A stretch of 64,000 nucleotides of DNA from Halobacterium salinarum DSM 3754 (GTDB taxonomy: Archaea > Halobacteriota > Halobacteria > Halobacteriales > Halobacteriaceae), in assembly GCF_008124605.1 (NCBI RefSeq), contig NZ_VRYN01000002.1, positions 434,001 to 498,000 of the forward strand, given 5' to 3'. The number at the start of each line of letters is the position of its first letter. The first letter of the stretch is position 1. Of the stretch, positions 1 through 8,627 are shown one piece after another. The translations under genes and the position numbers were made by a program. Under the pieces are notes generated by a model. The model was not told the origin of the DNA. It did no database searches and saw only the letters and a program-made list of their open reading frames with translations.

Positions 1-288
1 GTAGCCGCCGTAGTCGCCGGCTTCGATGCGGCCGCCGAGCTCGTCGGCGATCAGCTGGTGGCCGAGGCACACCCCCAGAATCGGAACGTCGAGTGTGAGG
101 TACTCCCGGCAGTGGCCGATGTCCGCCATGGTGGGGCCACCGGAGAGCACGAGGCCGTCGGCGTCGATGTCGGCCGGCGGGGTGGTGTTGTCGGTCAGGT
201 CGACGGTCACGCCATCCATGTCACGGAGCAACCGGTGCTCTAGGTGCGTGAACTGGCCGTGGTTGTCGACGACGAGGATGTGCGTCAT
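1..288 (-). CDS. guaAA: GMP synthase, glutamine amidotransferase subunit (5' end only)
   Basis: This is the N-terminal 96 codons of a class I glutamine amidotransferase; the rest lies left of the window. The protein starts MTHILVVDNHGQFTHLEHR, the usual start of the free-standing archaeal GuaA glutaminase subunit. The oxyanion stretch LVLSGGP is near residues 46-52, and ILGVCLGHQL contains the nucleophile cysteine at about residue 75. In archaea this subunit supplies ammonia to a separate GuaB-type synthetase subunit, converting XMP to GMP in the cytosol. The ATG at 286-288 is the only sensible start. The gene is divergent from the DUF192 gene. Other amidotransferases such as PabA/TrpG share the fold, but the N-terminal sequence favours GuaA. 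Confidence 0.85.
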   Translation of the reverse strand, partial: MTHILVVDNHGQFTHLEHRLLRDMDGVTVDLTDNTTPPADIDADGLVLSGGPTMADIGHCREYLTLDVPILGVCLGHQLIADELGGRIEAGDYGGY

Positions 289-379
289 TGCCGGCGGGTA
301 GGCAACACCGGCGTAAAAACCCACTCGTTCGCCGGGCGGCCGGGAGAACGCTTTTCGGGCGCGCCGTCCGACTGCGACT

Positions 380-742
380 GTGCACGTCCGCCACGATCCC
401 GACGACGGCGACGGCGCGCGAACGCTCGCCACCACCGTCGAGACGGCCGAGTCGTTCCTCTCGCAGGCCCGCGGGCTGATGTTCCGCACGTCGATCCCCG
501 ACGACTACGCGCTCGTGTTCCCGTTCGGCGACCCCGAGGTGCGGGACGCCCACATGGTGTGTGTGCCGTTCGATATCGACGCCATCTGGGTGGTCGACGA
601 GGAGGTCCAACACGTCGAGACCATGGCCGCGTGGACGGGGCGGGCGAGCGCGGACTGTGACACGCTGATCGAGTTGCCGGCGGGCGCTGCGAGCGGCGTC
701 GGCGTCGGCGACCGCGTCCGGGTGACCGAGGAGTCAGCCTGA
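380..742 (+). CDS. DUF192 family protein
   Basis: A 120-residue protein from a GTG start. It matches the DUF192 family: LSQARGLMFRTSIPDDYALVF in the first half, then the conserved stretch around 'HMVCVPFDIDAIWV' in the middle, which resembles the family's MWMKNTLIPLDIIWID core. The C-terminus is the usual 'LPAGAASGVGVGDRV' strand. Members are small beta-rich proteins of unknown biochemical role, often exported in bacteria; this one has no signal peptide. The gene is divergent from guaAA and converges on the HtrA gene, overlapping its 3' end by 9 bp. Family assignment is firm; function is unknown. Confidence 0.75.
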   Translation: MHVRHDPDDGDGARTLATTVETAESFLSQARGLMFRTSIPDDYALVFPFGDPEVRDAHMVCVPFDIDAIWVVDEEVQHVETMAAWTGRASADCDTLIELPAGAASGVGVGDRVRVTEESA

Positions 743-1804
743 GGGGCGCGCGCCGAGCTCCACGTCGACGGTTCGGCGGTCGCCGTCCCGAAGCAGCCTG
801 ACGCTGACGGTGTCGCCGGGACTGGTGTGTAACGCCAGCAGGCTCAACACGTCTTCGAGCGTGTGGACGCGGGTGCCGTTCACCGCGAGCACGATGTCGC
901 CGCCGACGCGAACGGCACCGCCGTCGACGATGGTCGTGGCGTCGCTGCCCACCAGCCGGCCGGCGGACGGTCCCGAAGGGTCGACGGACATCACGAGGAG
1001 GCCGCGGGACTCCGTGAGCCCGTTGGCGTCCGCGACGGTGGGGGTGACCGGGGTGAACGACACCCCGAGGTAGGCGTGCTCGTAGTCGCCGGTGTCGATG
1101 AGGCTGGGAACGACCCGGTCGGTGAGCGCGGCGGAGATGCCGAACGCGATGTTGTCCCCGCCCCCGGAGTTCACGACCGCGACGACGTCGCCGTCGAGCG
1201 ACACCAGGGGGCCGCCGCTGTTCCCGGGGTTCACCGCGGCGTCGGTCTGGACGGCGTCCGGAATGCGGTAGCCGGTCGGCGCCGGGATGGCGCGGTTCGT
1301 GCCGCTGATGATGCCCGTTGTCACAGTGCCGTTGAGCGCGAACGGGTTGCCGATGGCGACGACCTCCGTGCCGGCGACCGGCGACGCGGTGCGCAACGCC
1401 AGCGGGGTGGCGGCGGCCGGGGTGTCGGTGACGGTGACGGCCGCGAGGTCGCTGTTCGGGTCCGTCCCCCGCACCCGGCCGGTCTCCCAGGTGCCGTCGT
1501 TGAACCGGACGTTGACCGTCTCCGAGCGCCCCACGACGTGGGCGTTGGTGACGAGTGTCGTGTCGTTGTACAGCCAGCCCGTCCCCTGCCCGGACTGCGT
1601 GCGGATCATGACGACGGAGTCGATAACGTCCCGATAGACCGCCGTGTACGGGCTCTCGGAGCGCGAGTCGGTCGTCGTCTCTCGGGTGGTCGTGGCCGCC
1701 GTCTCGGCCGCGGCCACACGGTTCGGTGCAGTGTCGGTGCAGCCAGCGGTGCCTGCGGCCAGCACTCCGGCTCCGAGCCGGAGCACGTCGCGTCGACTCG
1801 GCAT
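734..1804 (-). CDS. htrA: HtrA/DegP-type S1C serine protease, Tat lipoprotein
   Basis: A 356-residue trypsin-fold protease. The chosen start gives MPSRRDVLRLGAGVLAAG, a twin-arginine signal with a lipobox ending at C22 (AGC), so the protein should be exported folded and lipid-anchored outside the membrane. An upstream in-frame start near 1891 would put 29 unrelated residues before the signal and is rejected. The catalytic triad is visible: H89 in TNAHVVG, D119 in NSDLAAV and S196 in NPGNSGGPL. The last ~90 residues (from about 'YLGVSFTPVTP') form one PDZ domain ending 'TVSVRLLRDGDRRTVDVELG'. HtrA proteins degrade misfolded exported proteins. The gene is single, with tRNA-Ser upstream on the same strand. 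Confidence 0.9.
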   Translation of the reverse strand: MPSRRDVLRLGAGVLAAGTAGCTDTAPNRVAAAETAATTTRETTTDSRSESPYTAVYRDVIDSVVMIRTQSGQGTGWLYNDTTLVTNAHVVGRSETVNVRFNDGTWETGRVRGTDPNSDLAAVTVTDTPAAATPLALRTASPVAGTEVVAIGNPFALNGTVTTGIISGTNRAIPAPTGYRIPDAVQTDAAVNPGNSGGPLVSLDGDVVAVVNSGGGDNIAFGISAALTDRVVPSLIDTGDYEHAYLGVSFTPVTPTVADANGLTESRGLLVMSVDPSGPSAGRLVGSDATTIVDGGAVRVGGDIVLAVNGTRVHTLEDVLSLLALHTSPGDTVSVRLLRDGDRRTVDVELGARPSG

Positions 1805-1918
1805 CGGATCAGTCACGAACGGATCGTACGCGTGAGCGACACGAATAGCTTGTGGGCAGCCCCCTGGCGGCGCGGGGCGAGACGGGGGCACCGCTGTCGG
1901 CGTGGTGGTCCGAGAAGC

Positions 1919-2002
1919 GCCGAGGAGGAGATTTGAACTCCTGAGTCCGTGTGGACAGTTGCTCTCGAAGCAACCGCCTTGGCCAGGCTAGGCTACCTCG
2001 GC
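1919..2002 (-). tRNA. tRNA-Ser (anticodon CGA)
   Basis: An 84-nt tRNA read on the minus strand. The acceptor arms GCCGAGG (1996-2002) and CCTCGGC (1919-1925) pair fully. The anticodon stem GTTGC/GCAAC encloses the loop TTCGAGA, giving anticodon CGA for codon UCG. A long variable arm with pairing potential (GTCC...GGAC) marks it as a class II tRNA, as expected for serine. The T arm is AGGAG-TTCAAAT-CTCCT. No CCA is encoded. Confidence 0.95.
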
Positions 2003-2104
2003 TCGTTCGATACGATGCCGGCCGCGAGTTTAGTGGTTTCGGTTCTGCGAGCGGGTGGCGTGTGACCGGTACGCATAACCCACCAGCGGGGGAGATCGTG
2101 TGGT

Positions 2105-3061
2105 ATGGACGCCAGCAGTGTGCGGGATGGCTGCAGTGCCGTTGTGGACGAGGTGGCGGCGGCGGTCATCGCCGACCGTGAGTTCCTCGAAACGGTTCTC
2201 GTCGGGTTCCTGGCTGACGGGCACGTGCTCCTCGAAGACGTCCCGGGGACGGGCAAGACGCTGACTGCGCGCAGCGTCGCGACAGCGCTCGGTCTCGAAT
2301 TCAGCCGGGTGCAGTTCACGCCGGACCTGTTGCCAACGGACGTGTTGGGGACCCACGTGTTCAACGAGCGGAGCCGGGAGTTCGAGTTCCGGCCCGGCCC
2401 GGTGTTCGCGAACGTCGTGTTGGCCGACGAGATCAACCGCGCACCCCCGAAGACGCAGGCAGCGTTGCTGGAGGCGATGGAGGAAGGACAGGTGACGATC
2501 GACGGCGAGACGATGGCCCTGCCCGAGCCGTTTTTCGTCATCGCGACCCAGAACCCCGTCGACCAGGAGGGGACGTTTCCCCTGCCGGAGGCACAACTCG
2601 ACCGGTTCGTCGTGTCGGCGGCCATCGGCTACCCCGACGCGGCCGGCGAGCGCGAGCTGTTGGCGCGGCGTGCCAGCCGGGACGCCCGGAGTCCGACCGT
2701 CGACGCCGTGCTCGACGACGAGCGCGTGCGGGCCCTGCGGCGCGCCTCCGAGGACGTGCGCGTCGGCAGCGACCTCCGCGAGTACATGGTGGCGGTGGCA
2801 CGCGCGACCCGCGAGCACCCCCGCGTCGAGGTGGGCGTCAGCCCGCGGGGCACCCAGCGGCTGTTCGAGGCGGCGCGCGCTCGCGCGGTCGTGGCGGGCC
2901 GCGAGTACGTCGTGCCGGCGGACGTGAAGGGGCTGGCGGGGAGCGTGCTCGCACACCGGCTCGTGTTGACGCCGGACGCGGCCGTCGAGAACGTCGCCAA
3001 AGGCGGGATCGTCGAGGGCGTGCTCGACGAGGTGCCGGTGCCCACCGTCGACGCGGCTTAG
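2105..3061 (+). CDS. moxR: MoxR-type AAA+ ATPase
   Basis: A 318-residue MoxR-family AAA+ ATPase. Walker A is VPGTGKT at residues 46-52 and Walker B is VLADEINRAPPKTQAALLEA near 103-122, followed by the family's MEEGQVTIDG and ATQNPVDQEGTFPLPEAQLDRF. The C-terminal lid domain contains GVSPRGTQRL. MoxR ATPases act as chaperones for maturation of VWA-domain or metal-containing complexes, and usually sit beside DUF58 and DUF4129 genes. Here that set (3058-6351) lies immediately downstream but on the opposite strand, with the stop codons overlapping. The functional link is inferred from family context. Confidence 0.9.
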   Translation: MDASSVRDGCSAVVDEVAAAVIADREFLETVLVGFLADGHVLLEDVPGTGKTLTARSVATALGLEFSRVQFTPDLLPTDVLGTHVFNERSREFEFRPGPVFANVVLADEINRAPPKTQAALLEAMEEGQVTIDGETMALPEPFFVIATQNPVDQEGTFPLPEAQLDRFVVSAAIGYPDAAGERELLARRASRDARSPTVDAVLDDERVRALRRASEDVRVGSDLREYMVAVARATREHPRVEVGVSPRGTQRLFEAARARAVVAGREYVVPADVKGLAGSVLAHRLVLTPDAAVENVAKGGIVEGVLDEVPVPTVDAA

Positions 3062-3552
3062 GTCCGGAGGGCGGCGGCCAACAGCACCCCGCCGAACAGC
3101 AACGCGAGCAGCGCCGCCACCGGGCGCGTGCTCGGGCCGAGCGTGTAGGCGGCCAGCGCGACGGTCGCGGCCGTCAGTGCCAGCGCCGTCGTCGAAAGCA
3201 CGTGGACGACGACGGACTGCGTGACGCGGGCGTGCCGGCCGACATCGACCCCGAGTCCGACGGCGTGCTCGGCGGCGTCGTACGCGACCACAGTGCCGAC
3301 GCCACCGACGAGCGCGTACCCAGGGTCGATGCCGGTCGCCGCGCCGAGGACGACCCCGACGGCGAGTGTCGCTGCGCCGGCCGAGACGAACAGCCGTCTT
3401 CCACGGAGGCCGCCGCCGACGACGAGCAGTGCGCCGGAGGCGCCGACAGCGAGGCCGACGCCCGAGCTGAGCGCCGGAACCAGTGCGAGGACTGCGGCGA
3501 GAGCCGCAGGAACGACCGCGCGAGCCGGCGGGCGCGCGTCGAACTCGCTCAC
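3058..3552 (-). CDS. haloarchaeal membrane protein of the MoxR/DUF58 cluster (DUF7519-like)
   Basis: About 164 residues, starting at a GTG (3550-3552) that overlaps the TGA of the DUF58 gene (GTGA). A slightly longer start at 3561 is possible. After a short cytosolic N-terminus (SEFDARPPARAVV) nearly all residues fall in hydrophobic Ala/Val/Leu/Gly segments, probably five to six membrane helices. No catalytic motif is seen. It is the last gene of the four-gene cluster DUF4129-DUF7269-DUF58-this, and its stop overlaps that of the convergent moxR gene by 4 bp. The position suggests a membrane partner of the MoxR/DUF58 system; the function is unknown. Confidence 0.65.
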   Translation of the reverse strand: MSEFDARPPARAVVPAALAAVLALVPALSSGVGLAVGASGALLVVGGGLRGRRLFVSAGAATLAVGVVLGAATGIDPGYALVGGVGTVVAYDAAEHAVGLGVDVGRHARVTQSVVVHVLSTTALALTAATVALAAYTLGPSTRPVAALLALLFGGVLLAAALRT

Positions 3553-4811
3553 GCGGACCACCCGCGTTCGGCGTCGGCGACCGCCACCGCCAGCGAGTCG
3601 CCCGCCTGCCAGTCGATGACGCGGACGCTCGCCGCGCGCAGCGATCGGACGCGGACAGCGCGCGCCACGCCCGCGAACCGCTGGCCGAGCGTCTCTGCCC
3701 CCGTGACGTCGGGCGACACCACCGTGACCGGGTGGCCGCTGGCCTCCAGCCGGCGGACGTACTCGGCGGCGGTGTCATCCACCAGCGGCGAGCAGAAGAC
3801 CACCTGTGCGTCGTCGGGGAGGTGTGTGCGGAGCCGGCGGAACACGAGCGCACTGAGGAACCGCCGGTCGGGCGGCGACACCGAGAAGCCGCGGTCGCAC
3901 GCGAGTAGTGCTTCGAGGCGAGCGCGGTGCTCGCGGCCGAGCCCGGGCGCGAGCCACGCCCAGTGTGGGCCCAGCGACGCCACGCCGACCTGGTTGCCGG
4001 CGTCGAGGAGTGCTGACGCGACCCCGCCCGCGGCTTCGACGCCGTACTCGACGGCGTTCGTGCCGTCGGCGTCACTGACGTGGGCAACGCGCCGGGTGTC
4101 GACGACGGCGACGGCGGTGGCGGCTCGCTCCGCCCGGAACTGGACGGTGGCGAGTTCGCCGTCGCGGGCGAGGCGCGTCCAGTCCACTCTGCTCAGCGGG
4201 TCGCCCGAGCGGTACTCGCGGGTGGCGTGGAACGCCACGCCCGAGCCGCCGGTCGGCGTTGGGGTGGGGCCGGCGCGCTGGGTGGGCTGTCGGCGCAGCG
4301 GGAACGCGGCCAGACGGGGGAAGTCGGGGACGCAGGTGAGCGTCGTCGCGGCGGGGACGGTGGTGCGCGTCTCATGGCTGCCGGAGATGTCGCGGGCGAT
4401 CACCGCAACCGGGTCGAACTCGTGGTCGCCCCGGGTGGCTTCCACGGTGTACGTGACGGTCGCCGACTTGCCGGCCCGGAGCGCGGTCGCCAGCCGGGGC
4501 GTCCCGTCGGCGACCGCCAGCGTATCGGGAACGCCGTCGATGAGGCGGAGGTCGGGCAGAAACGACCCGTCGTTGGTCACCGTCAGCGTCACGTCGACCT
4601 CGTCGCCGGCGGCCGGGGCGTCCTCGGACACCGACCGTTCGACGGACAGCGACGGCGCTGGGGGCGCGAACAGGGTCGCGTAGCCCGCACCGGCGACGCC
4701 GAGCACGCCGAGCACGAGGACGGCGGGTACGCGTGTCGTCGCGCCGGCGGCGATCACGGCGAGCGAGAGCGCGACCGCGCCCCGCCAGCGGTGGGTGCGT
4801 TCGGCCACCAT
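3549..4811 (-). CDS. DUF58 domain membrane protein
   Basis: A 420-residue protein with two hydrophobic segments at about residues 12-28 and 30-48, then a beta-rich extracytoplasmic-type domain (about 50-155). The DUF58 signature REYRSGDPLSRVDW is at 198-211, followed by a VWA-like fold. The ATG (4809-4811) overlaps the stop of the preceding gene (ATGA), which fixes the start. DUF58 proteins are typical partners of MoxR ATPases and of DUF4129 (transglutaminase-associated) proteins. The cluster order here is DUF4129, DUF7269-like, DUF58, membrane protein. Molecular function is not established. Confidence 0.85.
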   Translation of the reverse strand: MVAERTHRWRGAVALSLAVIAAGATTRVPAVLVLGVLGVAGAGYATLFAPPAPSLSVERSVSEDAPAAGDEVDVTLTVTNDGSFLPDLRLIDGVPDTLAVADGTPRLATALRAGKSATVTYTVEATRGDHEFDPVAVIARDISGSHETRTTVPAATTLTCVPDFPRLAAFPLRRQPTQRAGPTPTPTGGSGVAFHATREYRSGDPLSRVDWTRLARDGELATVQFRAERAATAVAVVDTRRVAHVSDADGTNAVEYGVEAAGGVASALLDAGNQVGVASLGPHWAWLAPGLGREHRARLEALLACDRGFSVSPPDRRFLSALVFRRLRTHLPDDAQVVFCSPLVDDTAAEYVRRLEASGHPVTVVSPDVTGAETLGQRFAGVARAVRVRSLRAASVRVIDWQAGDSLAVAVADAERGWSA

Positions 4812-5383
4812 CAGTGCGCACCGCCCTCGATCCCGGTGAGCCGCTGGAGTTCCGCGACGACGTGGCGGGCCTGGCGCTCGCGGGCCGGATCGGCGCTGAC
4901 GACTGTCGTGATGACAGCGGGTGCGGGCGAGTCCACGTCCTCGGCGAAGAACGCCGCCGCAGTCCGGTCGTCGGTCCACGTCCCCTCGTCGAGTCGGCGT
5001 TCCGCTTCCGCCGGGGCGATCCCGTGGGCGTCGGCGAGCGCGCGCACGGTCACGGTCCGAAGGCGGGCGCTGAACTGCGGGCCGCCAGCGCCGGCGTCCC
5101 GGCGGTCCGCGCGCTCGTGGCGCCGGGCGTCGATGTCCGCCCCCGGTCGCGGCGCTTCGATCCGGGGTTCGAGCGTCTCGTTGCGCGCCTCGTCGGCGGT
5201 CCGGAACGCGGTGTGATGGCGGTCGATTCCTCTGGTGAGCGCGAACACGGCCGCCAGTCCGGCGACAGCAGTCGTCGGGGTGGGTGGGAGCCCGAGGACG
5301 GCAGCCACGCCCGGCTCGACCGTGACTGCGAACCCGGCGGCGGCGAACAGCAGCCCGGCCAGCAGCAGGAAGCGCCGCAGCAT
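4811..5383 (-). CDS. DUF7269-like membrane protein in MoxR/DUF58 cluster
   Basis: A 190-residue protein beginning MLRRFLLLAGLLFAAAGF. Two hydrophobic segments (about 4-20 and 25-48) are followed by a charged, mostly helical cytosolic part that ends EGGAH. The start ATG (5381-5383) overlaps the stop of the upstream DUF4129 gene, and its own stop overlaps the DUF58 start, so the three genes are translationally coupled. No enzymatic motif is seen. Similar small two-helix proteins occupy this place in haloarchaeal MoxR/DUF58 clusters; the DUF number is from memory and should be treated as tentative. Confidence 0.6.
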   Translation of the reverse strand: MLRRFLLLAGLLFAAAGFAVTVEPGVAAVLGLPPTPTTAVAGLAAVFALTRGIDRHHTAFRTADEARNETLEPRIEAPRPGADIDARRHERADRRDAGAGGPQFSARLRTVTVRALADAHGIAPAEAERRLDEGTWTDDRTAAAFFAEDVDSPAPAVITTVVSADPARERQARHVVAELQRLTGIEGGAH

Positions 5384-6351
5384 CACTGGCCACCGTCCGT
5401 GTAGCGCGCTTCGATCGCACGCAGCGCGTCGACGGCGCGCGCCTCGCGGGCGGGTGACGGGTCGGCGTCGCCGTACCGGACTGCGCGGAACAGCGCGGTG
5501 AGCGCGTCGACGTGGCGGGCGTCCATGCCGGCGTCGCGGGCGGCGGCGGCGAACTCCCGGGGCGTGCTCGCCTCGGGGTTCGAGACGTCGACGTGCGCGG
5601 CCATCTCCCGCCACGCGCGGTAGACCTCGTTGTCGACGTCGGCCACGGTCTCGATGCGGGCAGCCGCCTGGCCGGCGGCGGCACCGACGGCCGCCAGCCG
5701 GGGTTGGGCCGCGGGCTCGCGTGTCGCCGGGTCGGGCGACCGGTCAGTGGCGGTGTCGTCGCCGGTGGCGTGGTAGGCGAGCACGACGAACAGCACGGCG
5801 ACGACGGCGAGCACGCCGACGGCCAACGACGGGGTGACGAGTTGGGTGACCGGCTGTCCGCCGGCGGTGCCGCCGCCCACGCTGCCGTTTGCAGGGGGAG
5901 ACTGCGCGGAGCCGGCGGCCCCGGCGTGCTGCGGTGACATGCTGGCGGGCGCTCGGCAGTCCGTGAGTGCGCCGTACGAGAGCACGAGAAACGGCACCAC
6001 CGGGATCACGACGGCGAGCGCGTAGGCAAGGGGGTTGCGGCGTGCCAGCAGCCAGACCGCGCCGACGAGCGCGATCCCGATGCCGATCAGGACGGCGGGG
6101 GACTGCAGGACCGGGACACAGAGCGCGTCGAAGGGCGTGGGGGTCGTGGCGGTCGCTCCGGACTGGCCGCCGGTTGCGGACGCCGCGGCGCCACTGGTGT
6201 GGCTTGGAGCGGCTCCGCCGGACTGGGTGTTCCCGCCGGTGCCGGGGCCAGCGCCGGACTGGGGGCGCGGCGCAACGAGCGTGGACGCCGCCAGGGAGAT
6301 GGCAAGCACACACAGCACTGCGATGACCGGACCGCGCGCGTTTCGACCCAC
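5383..6351 (-). CDS. DUF4129 domain membrane protein
   Basis: About 322 residues from the GTG at 6349-6351 (VGRNARGPVIAVLCVLAISL); the next in-frame ATG further upstream, at 6507, would run into the divergent pilB leader, so the GTG is preferred. Helix 1 is near the N-terminus and helices follow at 'AVLIGIGIALVGAVWLLA', 'YALAVVIPVVPFLVL' and 'SLAVGVLAVVAVLFVVLAY', with a Gly/Ser/Thr-rich low-complexity stretch between the first two. The C-terminal ~85 residues form the DUF4129 domain: VYRAWREMAAHV..TPREFAAAARDAG..ALTALFRAVRYG. DUF4129 is commonly found with transglutaminase and MoxR/DUF58 proteins. First gene of the cluster; divergent from pilB. Confidence 0.75.
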   Translation of the reverse strand: MGRNARGPVIAVLCVLAISLAASTLVAPRPQSGAGPGTGGNTQSGGAAPSHTSGAAASATGGQSGATATTPTPFDALCVPVLQSPAVLIGIGIALVGAVWLLARRNPLAYALAVVIPVVPFLVLSYGALTDCRAPASMSPQHAGAAGSAQSPPANGSVGGGTAGGQPVTQLVTPSLAVGVLAVVAVLFVVLAYHATGDDTATDRSPDPATREPAAQPRLAAVGAAAGQAAARIETVADVDNEVYRAWREMAAHVDVSNPEASTPREFAAAARDAGMDARHVDALTALFRAVRYGDADPSPAREARAVDALRAIEARYTDGGQ

Positions 6352-6449
6352 GCGCCAGGGGTTGACAACTCGAATCCATAGGTGTTGCGAACAGGCATCG
6401 CGGTACGCGATAGCACGATACTGGCGTCGTGGAGTGGCCTCCGCCCCCA

Positions 6450-6460
6450 GGTTTAAATCC
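6450..6460 (+). promoter_or_regulatory. candidate TATA-like element of the pilus operon
   Basis: AGGTTTAAATC lies about 25-33 bp upstream of the ATG at 6483, the correct distance for a haloarchaeal TATA box driving a leaderless or nearly leaderless transcript. The intergenic space to the divergent DUF4129 gene is about 130 bp. Not experimentally supported. Confidence 0.45.
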
Positions 6461-6482
6461 AGGAGCGAGGCAGCCGGGCGTA

Positions 6483-8627
6483 ATGGCCCCCCTCGTTCCC
6501 CCGCCAACGCCGCCCGGCAGCGACGCGGCGTGGTACGCCCCGGCGGTCACCGCCCAGTACACCGTCCATCCCGGCATTGTGGCCACCGTCACCGCGCGCG
6601 ACGGGGCACGCCCGACCTACGAGCTGCGACGGCCGCAGCTCTCCGCGCGGGACGCAGACGCGCTGGCGGACGTGTGCGAGCAGTTCGCCGACGCGACGCT
6701 CCCACCGCCGCTGACGCGCGCCGACGCCCGGGACCGCCTGGCGGCCGGGTTCGAGGCCAAACACCGGCGGGTGATCGCGGCGCTCACCGACGCCACGCCG
6801 GCCGCACGCCGCCGCATCACGGTGCACGCGCTGTGCGAGGCGCGCTGCCTGGGGGACCTGACCGGGGTGGCGGCCGACGACCGTGTGACCGCGGCTGTCG
6901 CCGACGACGAGACGGTGGTCGTGCACACCGACGCTCAGCCGCCCGCTACCACCGGGTTGCCCGCGAACACGCCGGCCCACGACCGGCTTCGTGCCACACG
7001 GATCGCGGCGTACACGGTGCCGTTCCGCGGGTTCGACGTGCCCGTGCGGATCTACCGGACGCCCGGGGACGACGCGGACGCGTTCACCACGACGTACGCC
7101 GTCCGGGAGCCCGACCGGCTGCCCGGCGACGACGCCCGCATCGCCGCCTGCAAGGACCGCATCTGGACCAACGGCGTCGCGACGGGCGACAGCGACGCCG
7201 GCGACGACCACGCCGCGGCGACCGCTGACCGCGCCCGCAGTCTGCTTGCGCGCCGCCACACGGCGCCGAAAACGCGGCACTGGTGTGGCGCCATCGCCGA
7301 CCGGGTCCGGGAAGCGGTGGCCGACCGCGGCCCCGCGGTGCCGCCGGTCGGCGACGACCACGTCGCGGATCTGGCGTACTACGTGGTGCGTGATCTCGTC
7401 GGCGACGCCGAGCTCACGATCCCGATCCGCGACCCCAACCTCGAAGACGTGGAGGCGAACCGGGTGGGCGAGCGCGTGAAAGTGGTGGCCCGCGACCGCG
7501 TGCACGCGGCCGACGACCGCATCCCCACGAACCTCGTGCTCGACGACGAACAGCGGTTCGTGGACCTCGTGACGGGGCTGGCCGCCCAGGACGGCGTGGA
7601 GCTGAACGCCGCCACGCCGGCGGCGAAGGTGAACCTCGAACCGGACGGGGTCGCCGACGACGTGACCATCCGGTGTGCGGTCGCGCTCCCCGCGATCAGC
7701 GAGGGCGGCCCCCACGTCTCCATCCGGAAGCAGGCCGCCGACGCGCTCACGCCGGTCGACCTGCTCCGGCAGGGCAGCCTCACGGCGGGCATCGTGGCGC
7801 TGCTGTGGCTGGCGTACGAACACCACCGCGTGGTGCTGTTCTCCGGCCCGACGGGCGTGGGGAAGACCACGCTGATGAACGCCCACATGCCGTTCGTGCC
7901 GTTCGACGACCGCCCGGTGAGCATCGACGAGGGCAGCCGGGAGGTCCGGCTGCCCCACGAGACCGGCGTCTCGCTGAGCACCCGCGAGCACGAACAGGCG
8001 TTCAAGCGCGTGTCGATGGCCGACCTGATGACCGCGACCAACTACCTCAACCCGGACATCGAGGTGATCGCGGAGATCAACACGCGGGCCAGCTTCGAGA
8101 GCTTCGCGCAGATCCTCAACACCGGCCACGGGGTCGTGGGCACCACGCACGCCGCGGGCGTCGACCCGCTGGTGAACCGCGCCGTCGAACAGGGCGTTCC
8201 GGCGCACCTGCTCCGAGAGATCGACCTCGTGGTCTTCCCGCGACGCACCGACGGCGACCGGTACGTGGGCGAGGTCGTGGAGTTCGTCGACGACGCCGGC
8301 CCGGCGACGACGGCCGTCAAAACGGACGCCACGACGGTCCACGTGCGCCGCATCGCCACCCGCGGCCCGGCGGCCGCCGACGAGGGGCTGCACTCCAGCG
8401 GCGAGTACGCCGTCCGGGACGCCGAGGACGTGCGGTTCTTCGACGCGGTGGCGGCGCGCACGGACCGCGCACCGGCGGCGGTTCGCCGCGAGTTCGCGCG
8501 CAAACGCCGGTACGTTCGGGCGCTGGATCGCGCCGGTGTCACCGACTTCGAGGCGCTGTTCGAGCGGGTGGCGGCCCGACGCAGGACGGCGTCCAGTGCT
8601 GAGCCGGACGGGGGCGGGCCGGCGTGA
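6483..8627 (+). CDS. pilB: type IV pilus assembly ATPase, PilB/GspE family
   Basis: A 714-residue type II/IV secretion ATPase. Walker A GPTGVGKT is at residues 455-462 and is followed by MPFVPFDDRPVSIDEG (the Asp box region), the Walker B/His-box stretch 'YLNPDIEVIAEINTRASFESFAQILNTGHGVVGTTHA' and 'LVNRAVEQGVP'. The first ~400 residues form the large variable N-terminal region typical of haloarchaeal PilB proteins. The ATPase powers polymerisation of pilin subunits at the cytosolic face through PilC. ATG at 6483 chosen because of the TATA-like box 25-33 bp upstream; an ATG at 6429 would lie upstream of that box. The stop overlaps the GTG of the next gene, so pilB and the first pilC part are coupled. 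FlaI of the archaellum is a paralogous alternative, but no fla genes are nearby. Confidence 0.9.
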   Translation: MAPLVPPPTPPGSDAAWYAPAVTAQYTVHPGIVATVTARDGARPTYELRRPQLSARDADALADVCEQFADATLPPPLTRADARDRLAAGFEAKHRRVIAALTDATPAARRRITVHALCEARCLGDLTGVAADDRVTAAVADDETVVVHTDAQPPATTGLPANTPAHDRLRATRIAAYTVPFRGFDVPVRIYRTPGDDADAFTTTYAVREPDRLPGDDARIAACKDRIWTNGVATGDSDAGDDHAAATADRARSLLARRHTAPKTRHWCGAIADRVREAVADRGPAVPPVGDDHVADLAYYVVRDLVGDAELTIPIRDPNLEDVEANRVGERVKVVARDRVHAADDRIPTNLVLDDEQRFVDLVTGLAAQDGVELNAATPAAKVNLEPDGVADDVTIRCAVALPAISEGGPHVSIRKQAADALTPVDLLRQGSLTAGIVALLWLAYEHHRVVLFSGPTGVGKTTLMNAHMPFVPFDDRPVSIDEGSREVRLPHETGVSLSTREHEQAFKRVSMADLMTATNYLNPDIEVIAEINTRASFESFAQILNTGHGVVGTTHAAGVDPLVNRAVEQGVPAHLLREIDLVVFPRRTDGDRYVGEVVEFVDDAGPATTAVKTDATTVHVRRIATRGPAAADEGLHSSGEYAVRDAEDVRFFDAVAARTDRAPAAVRREFARKRRYVRALDRAGVTDFEALFERVAARRRTASSAEPDGGGPA

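Noticed and set aside
2030-4087. Very long minus-strand ORF opposite moxR and its convergent neighbours
   Set aside because: Arg/Ser/Pro/Ala-rich translation without domains, opposite well-supported genes; typical artefact of high GC.
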